Shown here one piece after another: positions 14,791 to 23,020 of a stretch of DNA of 34,596 nt. This stretch comes from Paracoccaceae bacterium. GTDB taxonomy: Bacteria; Pseudomonadota; Alphaproteobacteria; Rhodobacterales; Rhodobacteraceae. The translations under genes were made by a program, and so were the position numbers. Numbering within the stretch: position 1 is the stretch's first letter; the number at the start of each line of letters is the position of its first letter. The stretch covers positions 1 to 34,596 of the forward strand of contig WTAL01000245.1 in assembly GCA_013139635.1 (NCBI GenBank). Direction: 5' to 3'. Below the pieces are notes generated by a model that did no database searches, was not told where the DNA came from, and saw only the letters and a program-made list of their open reading frames with translations.

Positions 14791-16455
14791 ATGGCGAACT
14801 TGCTAAAAACCCTGTCTCTGGCGGCGACAATGGCGCTTTCAACGGTACCAATGGCCCGTAGCGAAGGTTTTGCGGGCGCGTTTTTGGCGGCGAAATCAGC
14901 CAATATCGCCAATGATTATGTTGACGCGGCCTATTATTACACTCAAGCCATGATCGCCGAGCCAGATAATGGCTACATTATGCAAGGCGGCTTGTTTGCC
15001 TTTTTGGCAGTGGGTGATGTACCCGCCGCAGAGGCCATAGCGCGCAAAATGGCAGCGGCAGGTTTTAAGGATGAATATGCCCACACGGTGATGATTGCCG
15101 GCGCGTTTTCGCGTTTGGACTATAGCGCCGCCCTTGGCCTGATGGCTGATCCGAGCTTTGAGATGAATCCGCTGGTTAAGCAACTTTTGAGTGGCTGGGC
15201 GCTGGTGGGAATGGATGAGATAGATACCGGGCTGGAAACGCTGGCGACCGCAAGCGAAAACGACGCCATCACCTCTTTTGGCCTATATAATAAAGGCTTA
15301 GTTCTGGCTTACCTTGACAGATTATCAGAGGCTGACGCGGTTTTTTCCGCGGGTGGCGCCTATGTTAATCGCAACTCGGTGCTGGCCCATGCGCAAATTC
15401 TGGCGGCCCTTGGGCAGCATGCTACAGCGTTAGAGATCATGATAAATGGTGCGGGTGCTGGCTTTTCAGACCGGGAATCTGCGGATCTTCGGGTGCAGTT
15501 GGCGGCAGAGGAGGCCGTCACGTTTGATCGTATAACCGCCCCGACGGATGGCGCTTCGGAAACGTTATTGGTCATCGCTGATGCGTTGAGAAGCGACGAT
15601 AGCCAGCGGCTGTCCTTGCTTTATGCCCGTCTCGCCTTGGCGCTTCAGCCTGATAACGCAGAGGCTCTTTTGCTGATCGGCGATATTCTCACCGAGCAAT
15701 CTCAATTTGCACTGGCGCTCAAAGCCTATGACGCGGTGCCCGAAGGCAACCCTTGGGTGCTGAACGCCAAAACCGGACGGGCGCTAAATTTGCGCCAAAA
15801 TAATGATCTGGACGGCGCGATTACTACCTTGCGCGCCGCGATCGAGATCAAACCCGACAGCATTACGCTCTGGCAATCACTGGGCGATGTTTTGCGGCAA
15901 AACGGAGATTTGGCCCCCGCGCGGGAAGCCTATACAGAGGCAATAGAGCTCCTCCCCGCGCCCGATATTCGCGCAGCGTGGCGGCTATTTTATGCCCGCG
16001 CGGTTGTTGAACACCGCGCCGATAACTGGCCCGCCGCCGAGGCTGATTTCCGGCAGGCGCTGGCGCTCAACCCCGCGCAACCAGACGCGCTAAACTACCT
16101 CGGCTATTCTTTGGTGGACCGCGGCGAAAAGCTAGATGAGGCGCTGGGGATGATTGAAACCGCGGTTGAGGCCAAGCCCGATAGTGGCGCCATTGCCGAT
16201 AGCCTTGGTTGGGTTTACTACCGCCTTGGCCGCTTTGAAGACGCTGAAGCCGCTATGGAAGTCGCCGTGAAGCTGCTGCCGGTAGACCCGATTTTGAGCG
16301 ACCATTTTGGCGATGTCCTCTGGATGGTTGATCGCAAGCGCGAGGCCCGTTTCCAGTGGCGGCGCGCGCTGTCTTATGGCCCTGAAGAGGGTGATGCCGA
16401 GCGGATCCGCGACAAGCTTTCGCGCGGGCTAGACGCCGTTTTGGCAGATGAGTGA
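14791..16455 (+). CDS. Exported tetratricopeptide-repeat protein
   Basis: The 554-residue protein starts with a Sec signal peptide (NLLKTLSLAATMALSTVPMARSE, cleavage near residue 24). The rest is alpha-helical with recurring TPR units, for example AEALLLIGDILTEQSQFALALKAYDAVP, ITLWQSLGDVLRQNGDLAPAREAYTEAIEL, PDALNYLGYSLVDRGEKLDEALGMIETAVEAKP and the next unit. TPR arrays are protein-interaction scaffolds; related alphaproteobacterial proteins are annotated only as TPR proteins. CGGAG lies six bases before the ATG. It overlaps ispE by eight bases, so ispE translation is probably coupled. The location is periplasm or outer-membrane periphery; the partner is unknown. Confidence 0.9.
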   Translation: MANLLKTLSLAATMALSTVPMARSEGFAGAFLAAKSANIANDYVDAAYYYTQAMIAEPDNGYIMQGGLFAFLAVGDVPAAEAIARKMAAAGFKDEYAHTVMIAGAFSRLDYSAALGLMADPSFEMNPLVKQLLSGWALVGMDEIDTGLETLATASENDAITSFGLYNKGLVLAYLDRLSEADAVFSAGGAYVNRNSVLAHAQILAALGQHATALEIMINGAGAGFSDRESADLRVQLAAEEAVTFDRITAPTDGASETLLVIADALRSDDSQRLSLLYARLALALQPDNAEALLLIGDILTEQSQFALALKAYDAVPEGNPWVLNAKTGRALNLRQNNDLDGAITTLRAAIEIKPDSITLWQSLGDVLRQNGDLAPAREAYTEAIELLPAPDIRAAWRLFYARAVVEHRADNWPAAEADFRQALALNPAQPDALNYLGYSLVDRGEKLDEALGMIETAVEAKPDSGAIADSLGWVYYRLGRFEDAEAAMEVAVKLLPVDPILSDHFGDVLWMVDRKREARFQWRRALSYGPEEGDAERIRDKLSRGLDAVLADE

Positions 16456-17236
16456 ACTGGCGCGGGCCAAGGTTAACCTTAGTCTGCACATCACCGGAAA
16501 GCGAGCTGACGGCTACCACCTCCTTGATTCCATTGTGGTTTTTCCCGAAGTTGGAGATACTTTGACCCATGGCACCAATGGCCTGAGCATCGACGGCCCC
16601 TTTGCGGCGGGGCTTCCCACGCATGATAATCTTATCAGAGATGCTGCGGCGCTGCTTGGGGTACCACCAGATATCCACCTCGAAAAAAACCTACCGATAG
16701 CCAGCGGCATTGGCGGCGGCTCGGCTGATGCCGCCGCCACCCTGCGGCTGTTGGCCAAGGGCGCCGTGCCAGATGGCCTTATCCTTGGGGCCGACGTGCC
16801 GGCCTGCGTGCTTTCCAAGCCGTTGCGGATGCAAGGCATTGGTGAGCGGCTCACGCTTTTGCCCAAGCTGCCGGATTTTGCAATTGTGCTGGCCAATAGC
16901 GGCGCGCCGGTATCTACGGCCGCTGTTTTTTCGGCCCTTGAGGCGGTGGATAACCCCGAGGGCGCAGCTCTGCCGGAAGGGTTAAACGCCGCTGCATTTT
17001 TCGCGTTCATCGCGTCTCAACGCAACGATATGCAGCAGGCCGCTGTGCAGCTTTGCCCCAGCATTTCTGATGTATTGGCGGACCTGAAAAGCCAGAAAAA
17101 CTGCGCTTTGGCGCGCATGTCCGGCTCTGGCGGCACGTGCTTTGGGCTGTTTGAGACATTGGCCGAGGCGGATGAAGCCGCCACCAATATCAAGCGCGCG
17201 CACCCCAATTGGTGGGTGGTGGCCGCGAAGGGCTAA
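16448..17236 (+). CDS. ispE: 4-diphosphocytidyl-2-C-methyl-D-erythritol kinase IspE
   Basis: IspE phosphorylates CDP-methylerythritol in the MEP pathway to isoprenoids. The 262-residue protein opens ARAKVNLSLHITGKRADGYH, has the GHMP-kinase ATP loop PIASGIGGGSADAAA at residues 83-97 and the C-terminal MSGSGGTCFGLF motif, all in the expected order. It overlaps the TPR gene by eight bases upstream. Downstream its TAA shares the four bases CTAA with the stop of the convergent polyprenyl diphosphate synthase gene, another isoprenoid enzyme, so there is no room for a terminator between them. Confidence 0.95.
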   Translation: MSELARAKVNLSLHITGKRADGYHLLDSIVVFPEVGDTLTHGTNGLSIDGPFAAGLPTHDNLIRDAAALLGVPPDIHLEKNLPIASGIGGGSADAAATLRLLAKGAVPDGLILGADVPACVLSKPLRMQGIGERLTLLPKLPDFAIVLANSGAPVSTAAVFSALEAVDNPEGAALPEGLNAAAFFAFIASQRNDMQQAAVQLCPSISDVLADLKSQKNCALARMSGSGGTCFGLFETLAEADEAATNIKRAHPNWWVVAAKG

Positions 17237-18213
17237 ACCACGCGTGACACCACAAAATCAGCAAGGTCTGCCAGCACGCTTTTAAGCTCTGAGTCGGGCA
17301 GTGGCCCAAGCGCTGCGCGCGCTACCTCTGCCCAATCCAGTGCTTTTTGGCGGGTTTGGTCAAGCGTGCCGTGTCCGTCCATTAGCCGTAAGGCGTGGGC
17401 GAGGTCATCTTCGCGCTGCTCACCCTTCCCGATCGTCCGCTGCCAAAAGGCGCGCTCCGTGGTGTCGGCTTTGGCCACAGCGAGAATAATCGGCAAGGTC
17501 AGCTTGCGCTCTCTAAAATCATCGCCAATGTTTTTGCCAAGCGTGGCGCTTGTGCCGCCAAAATCCAAGAGGTCATCAACAATCTGGAAGGCAATGCCAA
17601 GGGCATCGCCGTAAGCTAGCAGCGCCTTGGCATGCACCTCTGGCGCATCAGAAATCACCGCGCCCACTTCGCAAGCCGCCGCAAATAGCGCCGCCGTTTT
17701 GCCGCGCACCACTTGCAGGTAAATCTCCTCGGTGGTCGAAATATCCTGCGCCGCGCTCAGCTGCAAAACCTCGCCTTCCGCGATCACCGCCGAAGCATTC
17801 GCCAAAATCCCCAGCGCCTTCATATTGCCGGTTTCGACCATCAGCTGAAAAGAACGGGAAAACAGGTAATCCCCCACCAAAACGCTTGATTTATTATCCC
17901 AAAGTAGGTTCGCCGTAGGCCGTCCGCGCCGTTTATCGCTCTCGTCCACCACATCGTCATGCAGCAGCGTGGCGGTGTGAATAAACTCAACCGTGGCCGC
18001 CAGCAGCTGGTGATGCGTGCCCTGATAGCCACAGATTTGCGCTGCCGCCAACGTGAGTAAGGGCCGTAGCCGCTTGCCGCCAGCCTCCACCAAATGCGCC
18101 GTCACTTCTGGAATGCGCGGCGCGTGCTCTGAGGCCATGCGGGTGCGAATCAGTGTGTTTACTGCCGCCATATCCTCTGCGACCAGCGCTTGTAATTGCT
18201 CAAAAGGGCCCAT
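17233..18213 (-). CDS. Long-chain all-trans polyprenyl diphosphate synthase (octa/decaprenyl type)
   Basis: This trans-prenyltransferase extends FPP or GGPP with IPP to give the ubiquinone side chain. The two aspartate-rich motifs are DDVVD (86-90) and DDLLD (213-217); GGKRLRP (45-51) binds the diphosphate. Residues just before the first motif are small (HTATLL), consistent with long products. The chain length cannot be read with certainty; alphaproteobacteria of this type usually make Q10, so decaprenyl is likely. It is homologous to E. coli ispB and Rhodobacter sdsA. At 326 residues it has the usual family length. GAGAG precedes the ATG by five bases. Confidence 0.93.
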   Translation of the reverse strand: MGPFEQLQALVAEDMAAVNTLIRTRMASEHAPRIPEVTAHLVEAGGKRLRPLLTLAAAQICGYQGTHHQLLAATVEFIHTATLLHDDVVDESDKRRGRPTANLLWDNKSSVLVGDYLFSRSFQLMVETGNMKALGILANASAVIAEGEVLQLSAAQDISTTEEIYLQVVRGKTAALFAAACEVGAVISDAPEVHAKALLAYGDALGIAFQIVDDLLDFGGTSATLGKNIGDDFRERKLTLPIILAVAKADTTERAFWQRTIGKGEQREDDLAHALRLMDGHGTLDQTRQKALDWAEVARAALGPLPDSELKSVLADLADFVVSRVV

Positions 18214-18285
18214 TTAGTCTCTCAAATTATGGTGAGGCAGCATTGCCCCCTCGACGGCCATAGTTTTGCCCGATAACGTGGCGGA

Positions 18286-18513
18286 ATGAAAGAGATTTTA
18301 CGCACAACAGAGGCGCTAGATGTCACATTTGCAACCGCTTTGCTGAAAGGCGAGGGTATCCGCTATTTTGTGCTGGGGGAAAATATGGCCGTGCTGGAAG
18401 GCTCTATCGGGATATTCCCCCGCCGTTTGATGGTGGCCAAAGAGGATGCCTTTGTGGCCGCCGCCGTGCTGCGCGATAACGGTATTGATAGCGGGCTGCC
18501 CGATGACGGATGA
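18286..18513 (+). CDS. DUF2007 (putative signal-transducing) small protein
   Basis: A 75-residue protein whose pattern MKEILRTTEALDVTFATALLKGEGI...YFVLGENM...IGIFPRRLMVAKEDAFVAAAVLRDNG fits DUF2007, a small ferredoxin-like alpha/beta domain named as putative signal transducing (GlnB-like fold). No biochemical role is established. Its 3' end overlaps the start of the methyltransferase gene by 11 bases, so the two are co-translated. A weak GGCGGA abuts the ATG, and no better start exists. Confidence 0.82.
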   Translation: MKEILRTTEALDVTFATALLKGEGIRYFVLGENMAVLEGSIGIFPRRLMVAKEDAFVAAAVLRDNGIDSGLPDDG

Positions 18514-19246
18514 CGGCTTTCTAGACGGGCGTTTGCAAATATTGCAACCACGCGGGGGCTACCGCGCGGCCACAGACCCGGTGTTTTTAGCCGCCGCGAT
18601 GCGGGCGAAAGCCGGCGAAAGTGTGCTGGAACTGGGCTGCGGCGCGGGCGTGGCGCTGGCCTGCCTGCTGCACCGCGTGCCCGTAAAGGCCACGGGGCTT
18701 GAGCTTCAGCAAGAATACGCCGACCTGGCGCGGCAAAACATGGTGCGCAACGAGCTGGATGCTGAAATTGTGCAAGGCGACCTTGCTGCAATGCCGGATT
18801 CTTTGCGCGCCCAAAGTTTTGACCATGTGATGATGAACCCGCCGTTTTACGAAGATTTTCGCCACTCAGCGCCGCTGAATGCCGGAAAGTCGGTGGCTTT
18901 TCTCGAGGGCGACGTCAGTTTGGAAAGCTGGCTTTCCGCAGGATTGAAGCGACTTAAGCCTCTGGGATGGCTTACGATTATTCATAGAGCGGAGCGGCTG
19001 GATGAAATATTATTTGGCCTAAATAGAGCCGGAGACACCCGTATTTTGCCGCTGAGCGCACGCAGCGGGCGGTCCGCGCGACGGGTGATTGTTCAGGCCC
19101 GAAAGGGCGCAGCGGGGCCGCTTAAGCTGCTTTCCCCGCTGGTGCTGCACGATGGCGATTCGCACCGCGCAGACGGTGACGATTTTAGCCAAACTGCGCG
19201 TGAAATACTGCGCGATGGTAAGGCTTTGGTAATATCTGAGCGCTAA
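18503..19246 (+). CDS. TrmN6-like tRNA1(Val) adenine-N6 methyltransferase
   Basis: A SAM-dependent methyltransferase of about 247 residues: motif I VLELGCGAGVA (41-51) and catalytic NPPF (112-115, in MMNPPFYED) define an N6-adenine or amino methyltransferase. The N-terminal GRLQILQPRGGYRAATDPVFLAAA is typical of the TrmN6/YfiC group, which modifies A37 of tRNA1(Val). The ORF track begins at 18446, but the added stretch is the DUF2007 gene read in another frame; ATG 18503 gives the family-like start. Target specificity is inferred from the group, not shown. Confidence 0.85.
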   Translation: MTDDGFLDGRLQILQPRGGYRAATDPVFLAAAMRAKAGESVLELGCGAGVALACLLHRVPVKATGLELQQEYADLARQNMVRNELDAEIVQGDLAAMPDSLRAQSFDHVMMNPPFYEDFRHSAPLNAGKSVAFLEGDVSLESWLSAGLKRLKPLGWLTIIHRAERLDEILFGLNRAGDTRILPLSARSGRSARRVIVQARKGAAGPLKLLSPLVLHDGDSHRADGDDFSQTAREILRDGKALVISER

Positions 19247-19275
19247 TTTTGTAAAGATTAGGTGAAGATTGCGTG

Positions 19276-19293
19276 ACAGAATTGAAATTCTGT
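19276..19293. promoter_or_regulatory. Operator-like palindrome upstream of the YdcH-like gene
   Basis: ACAGAATT-GA-AATTCTGT is a perfect 8+8 inverted repeat 52 bases before the ATG at 19345. A possible promoter, TTGAAA with TACCTA 16 bases on, overlaps its right half, so a repressor bound here could block transcription. It could also be a small hairpin at the end of the methyltransferase message. Confidence 0.4.
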
Positions 19294-19344
19294 GATCAAC
19301 TCTTACCTATCAATTAGATGCAACCAACCAACCGGAGGCCATTG

Positions 19345-19515
19345 ATGAACCTGAATTCTCATCTGAACGAACTACAGAAAAAACACGAGAAACTGGAAAA
19401 CCAGATCGAGCAAACCCAGCGCCACCCGAGCGCAGACACCATCGAGATCGGGGCGATGAAAAAGGCAAAACTACGCATTAAAGAAGAAATTTCACGCGTT
19501 AGCGCGCAGCTTTAG
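19345..19515 (+). CDS. YdcH-like small helical protein (DUF465)
   Basis: The 56-residue protein is a charged helical hairpin: LNSHLNELQKKHEKLENQIEQ and then DTIEIGAMKKAKLRIKEEISRV match the DUF465/YdcH pattern. The function is unknown; members are short, often abundant cytosolic proteins. The ORF track starts at 19318, but GGAGG lies six bases before the ATG at 19345, which I take as the start. Its last 17 bases overlap the 3' end of the convergent amidotransferase gene. Confidence 0.85.
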   Translation: MNLNSHLNELQKKHEKLENQIEQTQRHPSADTIEIGAMKKAKLRIKEEISRVSAQL

Positions 19516-20230
19516 CCTGCCTGAAAAATTCGGCAATGGTTTTGCCCCACGCCACCTGATCTGCTGGTTTTTCCAGCGATTTCAGAGCGGGCTCCACTAT
19601 TTCGGCCGCAATAATGTGTTGCAGCCGTTCCTCGGCAATATCCGCCACAAATTCGGCAGACATTTCGGGGTGCGGCTGGATACTCATCGCATAAGGGCTA
19701 TCAATATCCCCGTATACCAGCCCCGCAATCGGGCAAAATGCTGATTCCGCAAACACCTGCGCGCCCTCTGGCACTTCAACAACCTGATCTTGGTGAATAG
19801 CCGGAATGGCAAATTCTTGCGGGATATTCTTTAGCCAGGCAGGCCGCGCCTTCAGCGCATAATCATGAATTCCGAATCCCCAGCCTTTGGGCGAGTTCAC
19901 CACCTTGCCACCCATGGCCTGCGCCAAAATCTGGTGGCCAAAGCAAATGCCGGCCACAGGCACTTTTGCTGAAAGACACTCCCGCAAAAAGGCTTCCAGC
20001 GGCGGAATCCAAGGCTCATCTTCATAGGCTCCACTGCGAGAACCGGTGATAATCCAGCCATCGGCTTGTTCGGGGCTTTCCGCCACCTCGCCGTCCACAA
20101 TCGCTACGGCAAAAAACTCGGCCTCGGGCAAATGCGGCGCCACCAATCGCTCAAAAAACTTGGGATAGCGGCCATATTTGGCCTTAAGCGTATCCGATAA
20201 ATGCCCGGTTTCCAGAATGCCGATTTTCAT
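19499..20230 (-). CDS. Class-I glutamine amidotransferase-like protein
   Basis: The 243-residue protein has the triad amidotransferase core: nucleophile Cys96 in VAGICFGHQ (93-100) and His187/Glu189 in QPHPE. GWIITGSRSGAYEDEPWI (oxyanion strand) precedes it. It is a stand-alone domain, related to the GuaA amidotransferase part and to gamma-glutamyl hydrolases such as those of putrescine or glutamine catabolism, but no synthase partner is nearby. The likely activity is hydrolysis of a gamma-glutamyl amide bond; the substrate is unknown. Its 3' end overlaps the YdcH-like gene by 17 bases. No strong ribosome site is seen. Confidence 0.88.
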   Translation of the reverse strand: MKIGILETGHLSDTLKAKYGRYPKFFERLVAPHLPEAEFFAVAIVDGEVAESPEQADGWIITGSRSGAYEDEPWIPPLEAFLRECLSAKVPVAGICFGHQILAQAMGGKVVNSPKGWGFGIHDYALKARPAWLKNIPQEFAIPAIHQDQVVEVPEGAQVFAESAFCPIAGLVYGDIDSPYAMSIQPHPEMSAEFVADIAEERLQHIIAAEIVEPALKSLEKPADQVAWGKTIAEFFRQAKAAR

Positions 20231-20282
20231 GTAATGCCCCGCAAAAAGAGTTTTCCTTTCTTATCGCGGGGCCAAGCTATTG

Positions 20283-21008
20283 TCACACCACAAATTGCCC
20301 GCCATTTGCGGTGAGCGTAGAGCCGGTGATAAAGCCCGCGTCATCCGACGCCAAAAACAGCACGCAGCGCGCAATTTCCTCGGGCTCCCCAAGGCGGCCC
20401 ACCGGAATTTGCGGGATAATCTTCTCGTTCAGCACCTTTTCCGGCACCGCCCGCACCATTTCGGTGCCAATATAGCCGGGGCAAATCACATTTACGGTGA
20501 TGCCAGCAAAGGCCCCCTCCTGCGCCAGCGCCTTGGTAAACCCAATGTCGCCCGCTTTTGAAGCCGAATAGTTCACCTGCCCCATTTGCCCTTTTTGCCC
20601 GTTGATCGACGAAATCGTGATCACACGGCCAAACTTACGGCTGCGCATCCCCGGCCAGATCGGGTGCGTCATGTTGAAAACGCCGTTCAGGTTGGTGTCA
20701 ATCACCTCCTGCCACGCCTCGCGGGTTAGTTTATGAAACATGCCATCGCGCGTGATTCCGGCGTTGTTTACCAAAATGTCGACAGGCCCAAGGTCGGCCT
20801 CTACCTCAGTAATGCCCTCCACGCATTCATCATAATTCGAAACGCACCATTTATAGGCCTTAATTCCGGTTTCAGCTGTAAACGCTTCCGCTGCTTTATG
20901 GTTGCCCGCATAGCTCACGGCCACTTTTACGCCGCTTTCCTGTAGCGCCACCGCGATGGCCGCCCCGATGCCGCGCGTCCCGCCCGTTACCAATGCTACT
21001 CTTGTCAT
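20283..21008 (-). CDS. phaB: Acetoacetyl-CoA reductase PhaB
   Basis: PhaB reduces acetoacetyl-CoA with NADPH to (R)-3-hydroxybutyryl-CoA for polyhydroxybutyrate. The short-chain dehydrogenase motifs are clear: GGTRGIG (9-15), NNAG (81-84), catalytic Ser134, Tyr147 and Lys151 in ISSINGQKGQMGQVNYSASKAG. The segment between Ser and Tyr is the one typical of PhaB. The ORF track begins with a TTG two codons upstream; ATG 21008 has AGGGGGA seven bases before it and is preferred, giving 241 residues. It lies 12 bases after phaA in the same operon. Confidence 0.95.
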   Translation of the reverse strand: MTRVALVTGGTRGIGAAIAVALQESGVKVAVSYAGNHKAAEAFTAETGIKAYKWCVSNYDECVEGITEVEADLGPVDILVNNAGITRDGMFHKLTREAWQEVIDTNLNGVFNMTHPIWPGMRSRKFGRVITISSINGQKGQMGQVNYSASKAGDIGFTKALAQEGAFAGITVNVICPGYIGTEMVRAVPEKVLNEKIIPQIPVGRLGEPEEIARCVLFLASDDAGFITGSTLTANGGQFVV

Positions 21009-21020
21009 TTTCAATTCCCC

Positions 21021-22196
21021 CTAATCGCGCGCAACGCAAAGCGCCACGCCCATGCCGCCACCAATGCAGAGCGTCGCCAGCCCTTTTTTCGCATCACGGC
21101 GCTTCATTTCAAAAAGCAATGTGTTCAGAATGCGGGCACCCGACGCCCCGATTGGGTGGCCAATGGCAATCGCCCCGCCGTTCACATTCACAACCTCTGG
21201 GTTCCAGCCCATGTCTTTGTTTACCGCGCAAGCCTGCGCAGCAAAGGCCTCGTTGGCCTCCACCAAGTCTAAACCCTCGGCCTTCCAGCCCGCTTTTGCC
21301 AGTGCTTTTTTGGAGGCATGTATCGGGCCAGCCCCCATGATAGATGGGTCAAGCCCCGCCGTTGCCGTGGCCACGATCCTGCCCAAAGGCTCAATACCGC
21401 GCTTTTCAGCATTGGCGGCGCGCATAAGCAGCACGCCCGCCGCACCGTCATTCAGGCCAGAAGCATTGGCCGCCGTAACTGAGCCATCCCTGGCAAAAGC
21501 TGGCCGGAGTTTTTGCATGTTTTCAATCGTTGCCCCGTGGCGGATATATTCATCCGCATCCACAATGCTTTCCCCACGGCGAGTTTTCAACGTAACCGGA
21601 ATAATCTCGTCAGAGAACCGCCCCGCTTTTTGCGCCGCTTCCGCCTTGTTTTGCGAGGCGACGGCGAAGGCATCCTGCATTTCGCGGCTTATCCCCCACT
21701 GTTCAGCCACGTTTTCAGCCGTAATTCCCATATGGTAGTCGTTAAAGGCATCCCACAACCCATCGCGGATCATGCAGTCAACAAATTGCATATCGCCCAT
21801 TTTCTGGCCCTGCCGAAGGCTGGCCACATGAGGCGAAAGGCTCATGCTTTCCTGTCCGCCAGCCACCACAATTTCGGCATCCCCCAGCATAATTTGCTGC
21901 GCGCCCAGCGCCACCGCCCGTAGCCCCGAGCCGCATACTTGGTTAATGCCCCAAGCCGAGGCCTCCTTGGGTAGGCCCGCATTAATATGCGCCTGCCGCG
22001 CGGGGTTTTGCCCTTGGCCAGCGGTTAGCACCTGCCCGAGAATGGTTTCGGAAACGTCAGCTGGGTCTATCCCCGCGCGCTCAATCAATGCACGGATGAC
22101 AGCCTCACCCAAAGCGTGAGCTGGCGTGCTGGCAAAAGAGCCCAGAAAACTGCCCACAGCGGTGCGGGCGGCGGATGCGATGACGATATCTGGCAC
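21021..22196 (-). CDS. phaA: Acetyl-CoA acetyltransferase PhaA, GTG start
   Basis: This biosynthetic thiolase condenses two acetyl-CoA to acetoacetyl-CoA, feeding PhaB. Acyl-carrying Cys88 lies in [10 protein letters not shown]; His347 ([16 protein letters not shown]) and Cys377 (TLCIGGGMG) complete the active site. The length of 391 is standard. The start is GTG 22196, with AGGAGG five bases upstream. The operon phaA-phaB faces away from phaR, across 216 bases that contain a TGCATTGCAG site close to phaA. The synthase gene phaC is not in this window. Confidence 0.96.
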   Translation of the reverse strand: MPDIVIASAARTAVGSFLGSFASTPAHALGEAVIRALIERAGIDPADVSETILGQVLTAGQGQNPARQAHINAGLPKEASAWGINQVCGSGLRAVALGAQQIMLGDAEIVVAGGQESMSLSPHVASLRQGQKMGDMQFVDCMIRDGLWDAFNDYHMGITAENVAEQWGISREMQDAFAVASQNKAEAAQKAGRFSDEIIPVTLKTRRGESIVDADEYIRHGATIENMQKLRPAFARDGSVTAANASGLNDGAAGVLLMRAANAEKRGIEPLGRIVATATAGLDPSIMGAGPIHASKKALAKAGWKAEGLDLVEANEAFAAQACAVNKDMGWNPEVVNVNGGAIAIGHPIGASGARILNTLLFEMKRRDAKKGLATLCIGGGMGVALCVARD

Positions 22197-22226
22197 GGGT
22201 GCCTCCTTTTGGCGATTCGATATTTG

Positions 22227-22236
22227 TGCATTGCAG
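22227..22236. promoter_or_regulatory. Putative PhaR operator on the phaA side
   Basis: TGCATTGCAG matches the second site near phaR at nine of ten positions. It lies 30 bases before the phaA GTG. PhaR proteins are known to bind TGC-rich sequences; this link is inference. Confidence 0.4.
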
Positions 22237-22356
22237 CATAATCACGAAGAAATTAAAAGTCTAATTGCGACCTTATAACGAAATAAAAGTGCGTCATATG
22301 TTCGCGTATAGAAATAATAACACTTCGTGAGGCTGATTGTATGAAGATACGCATTT

Positions 22357-22388
22357 TGCGTTGCAGTTGCGAAAAAGGACAGTAATCT
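22357..22388 (+). promoter_or_regulatory. phaR promoter overlapped by a putative PhaR operator
   Basis: TTGCAG (22361-22366) and TAATCT (22383-22388), 16 bases apart, make a fair promoter for phaR. The -35 box is inside TGCGTTGCAGTTGC (22357-22370), which resembles the phaA-side site. The layout fits autorepression by PhaR. Confidence 0.45.
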
Positions 22389-22412
22389 AGATGGCAAATC
22401 AAGGAGAATGCT

Positions 22413-22985
22413 ATGGCAGATAGTCAAAACGATGTGGTGGTCATCAAGAAATATGCCAACCGGCGCCTCTATAATACAGCAAAATCCAGCTACGTAACGT
22501 TAGATGATCTTGCGGTCATGGTGCGTGAGGGGCAAGACTTTGTGGTGAAAGATGCTAAATCGGGTGATGATATTACGCGATCAGTCTTGGCTCAAATTAT
22601 TTTTGAGGAAGAATCCAAAGGCCAGAACCTGCTACCGGTTAAGTTTTTACGCCAACTCATTGGCCTTTACGGCGATTCCCTTGAGGGATTGGTGCCCGGC
22701 TATCTAGAAGCCTCGATGGAGAGTTTTGCTCAAAATCAGGAAAATATGCGAGAGCAGCTAAATTCGATGATGGGGCAAAACCCTGTTGTGGCGAATATGG
22801 AGAGCCTTGCACGCGGGAATATGGAGTGGATGGAGAATGCAGTAAAGATGTTTTCGCCGTTCACCTCCCCCATAGCAGCTGCAAAATCAGAGCCAGAGCC
22901 TAGTGGCAACGAAGAATTGGACGCGCTCAAACAACAATTAGCAGCGATGCAGGAGCAGATATCAAAGCTGGCCGACAAGGGTTAA
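22413..22985 (+). CDS. phaR: Polyhydroxyalkanoate synthesis repressor PhaR
   Basis: PhaR represses PHA genes such as that for phasin and is released when it binds PHB granules. The N-terminal DNA-binding domain is classic: VVIKKYANRRLYNTAKSSYVTLDDLAVMVREG, then SGDDITRSVLAQIIFEEES. The remainder is the PHB-accumulation regulatory region with amphipathic helices and a short C-terminal coiled coil (ELDALKQQLAAMQEQISKLAD). AAGGAG lies six bases before the ATG. It is divergent from phaA with TGC-rich candidate sites between, one overlapping its own promoter. Confidence 0.95.
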   Translation: MADSQNDVVVIKKYANRRLYNTAKSSYVTLDDLAVMVREGQDFVVKDAKSGDDITRSVLAQIIFEEESKGQNLLPVKFLRQLIGLYGDSLEGLVPGYLEASMESFAQNQENMREQLNSMMGQNPVVANMESLARGNMEWMENAVKMFSPFTSPIAAAKSEPEPSGNEELDALKQQLAAMQEQISKLADKG

Positions 22986-23020
22986 CAAACCAGCGCTTCA
23001 CGCCGACTAAATTGAGATCT

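Noticed and set aside
22391-22423. Ten-codon upstream ORF overlapping the phaR start
   Set aside because: It begins before the predicted transcription start and contains the phaR ribosome site, so it is most likely coincidental.
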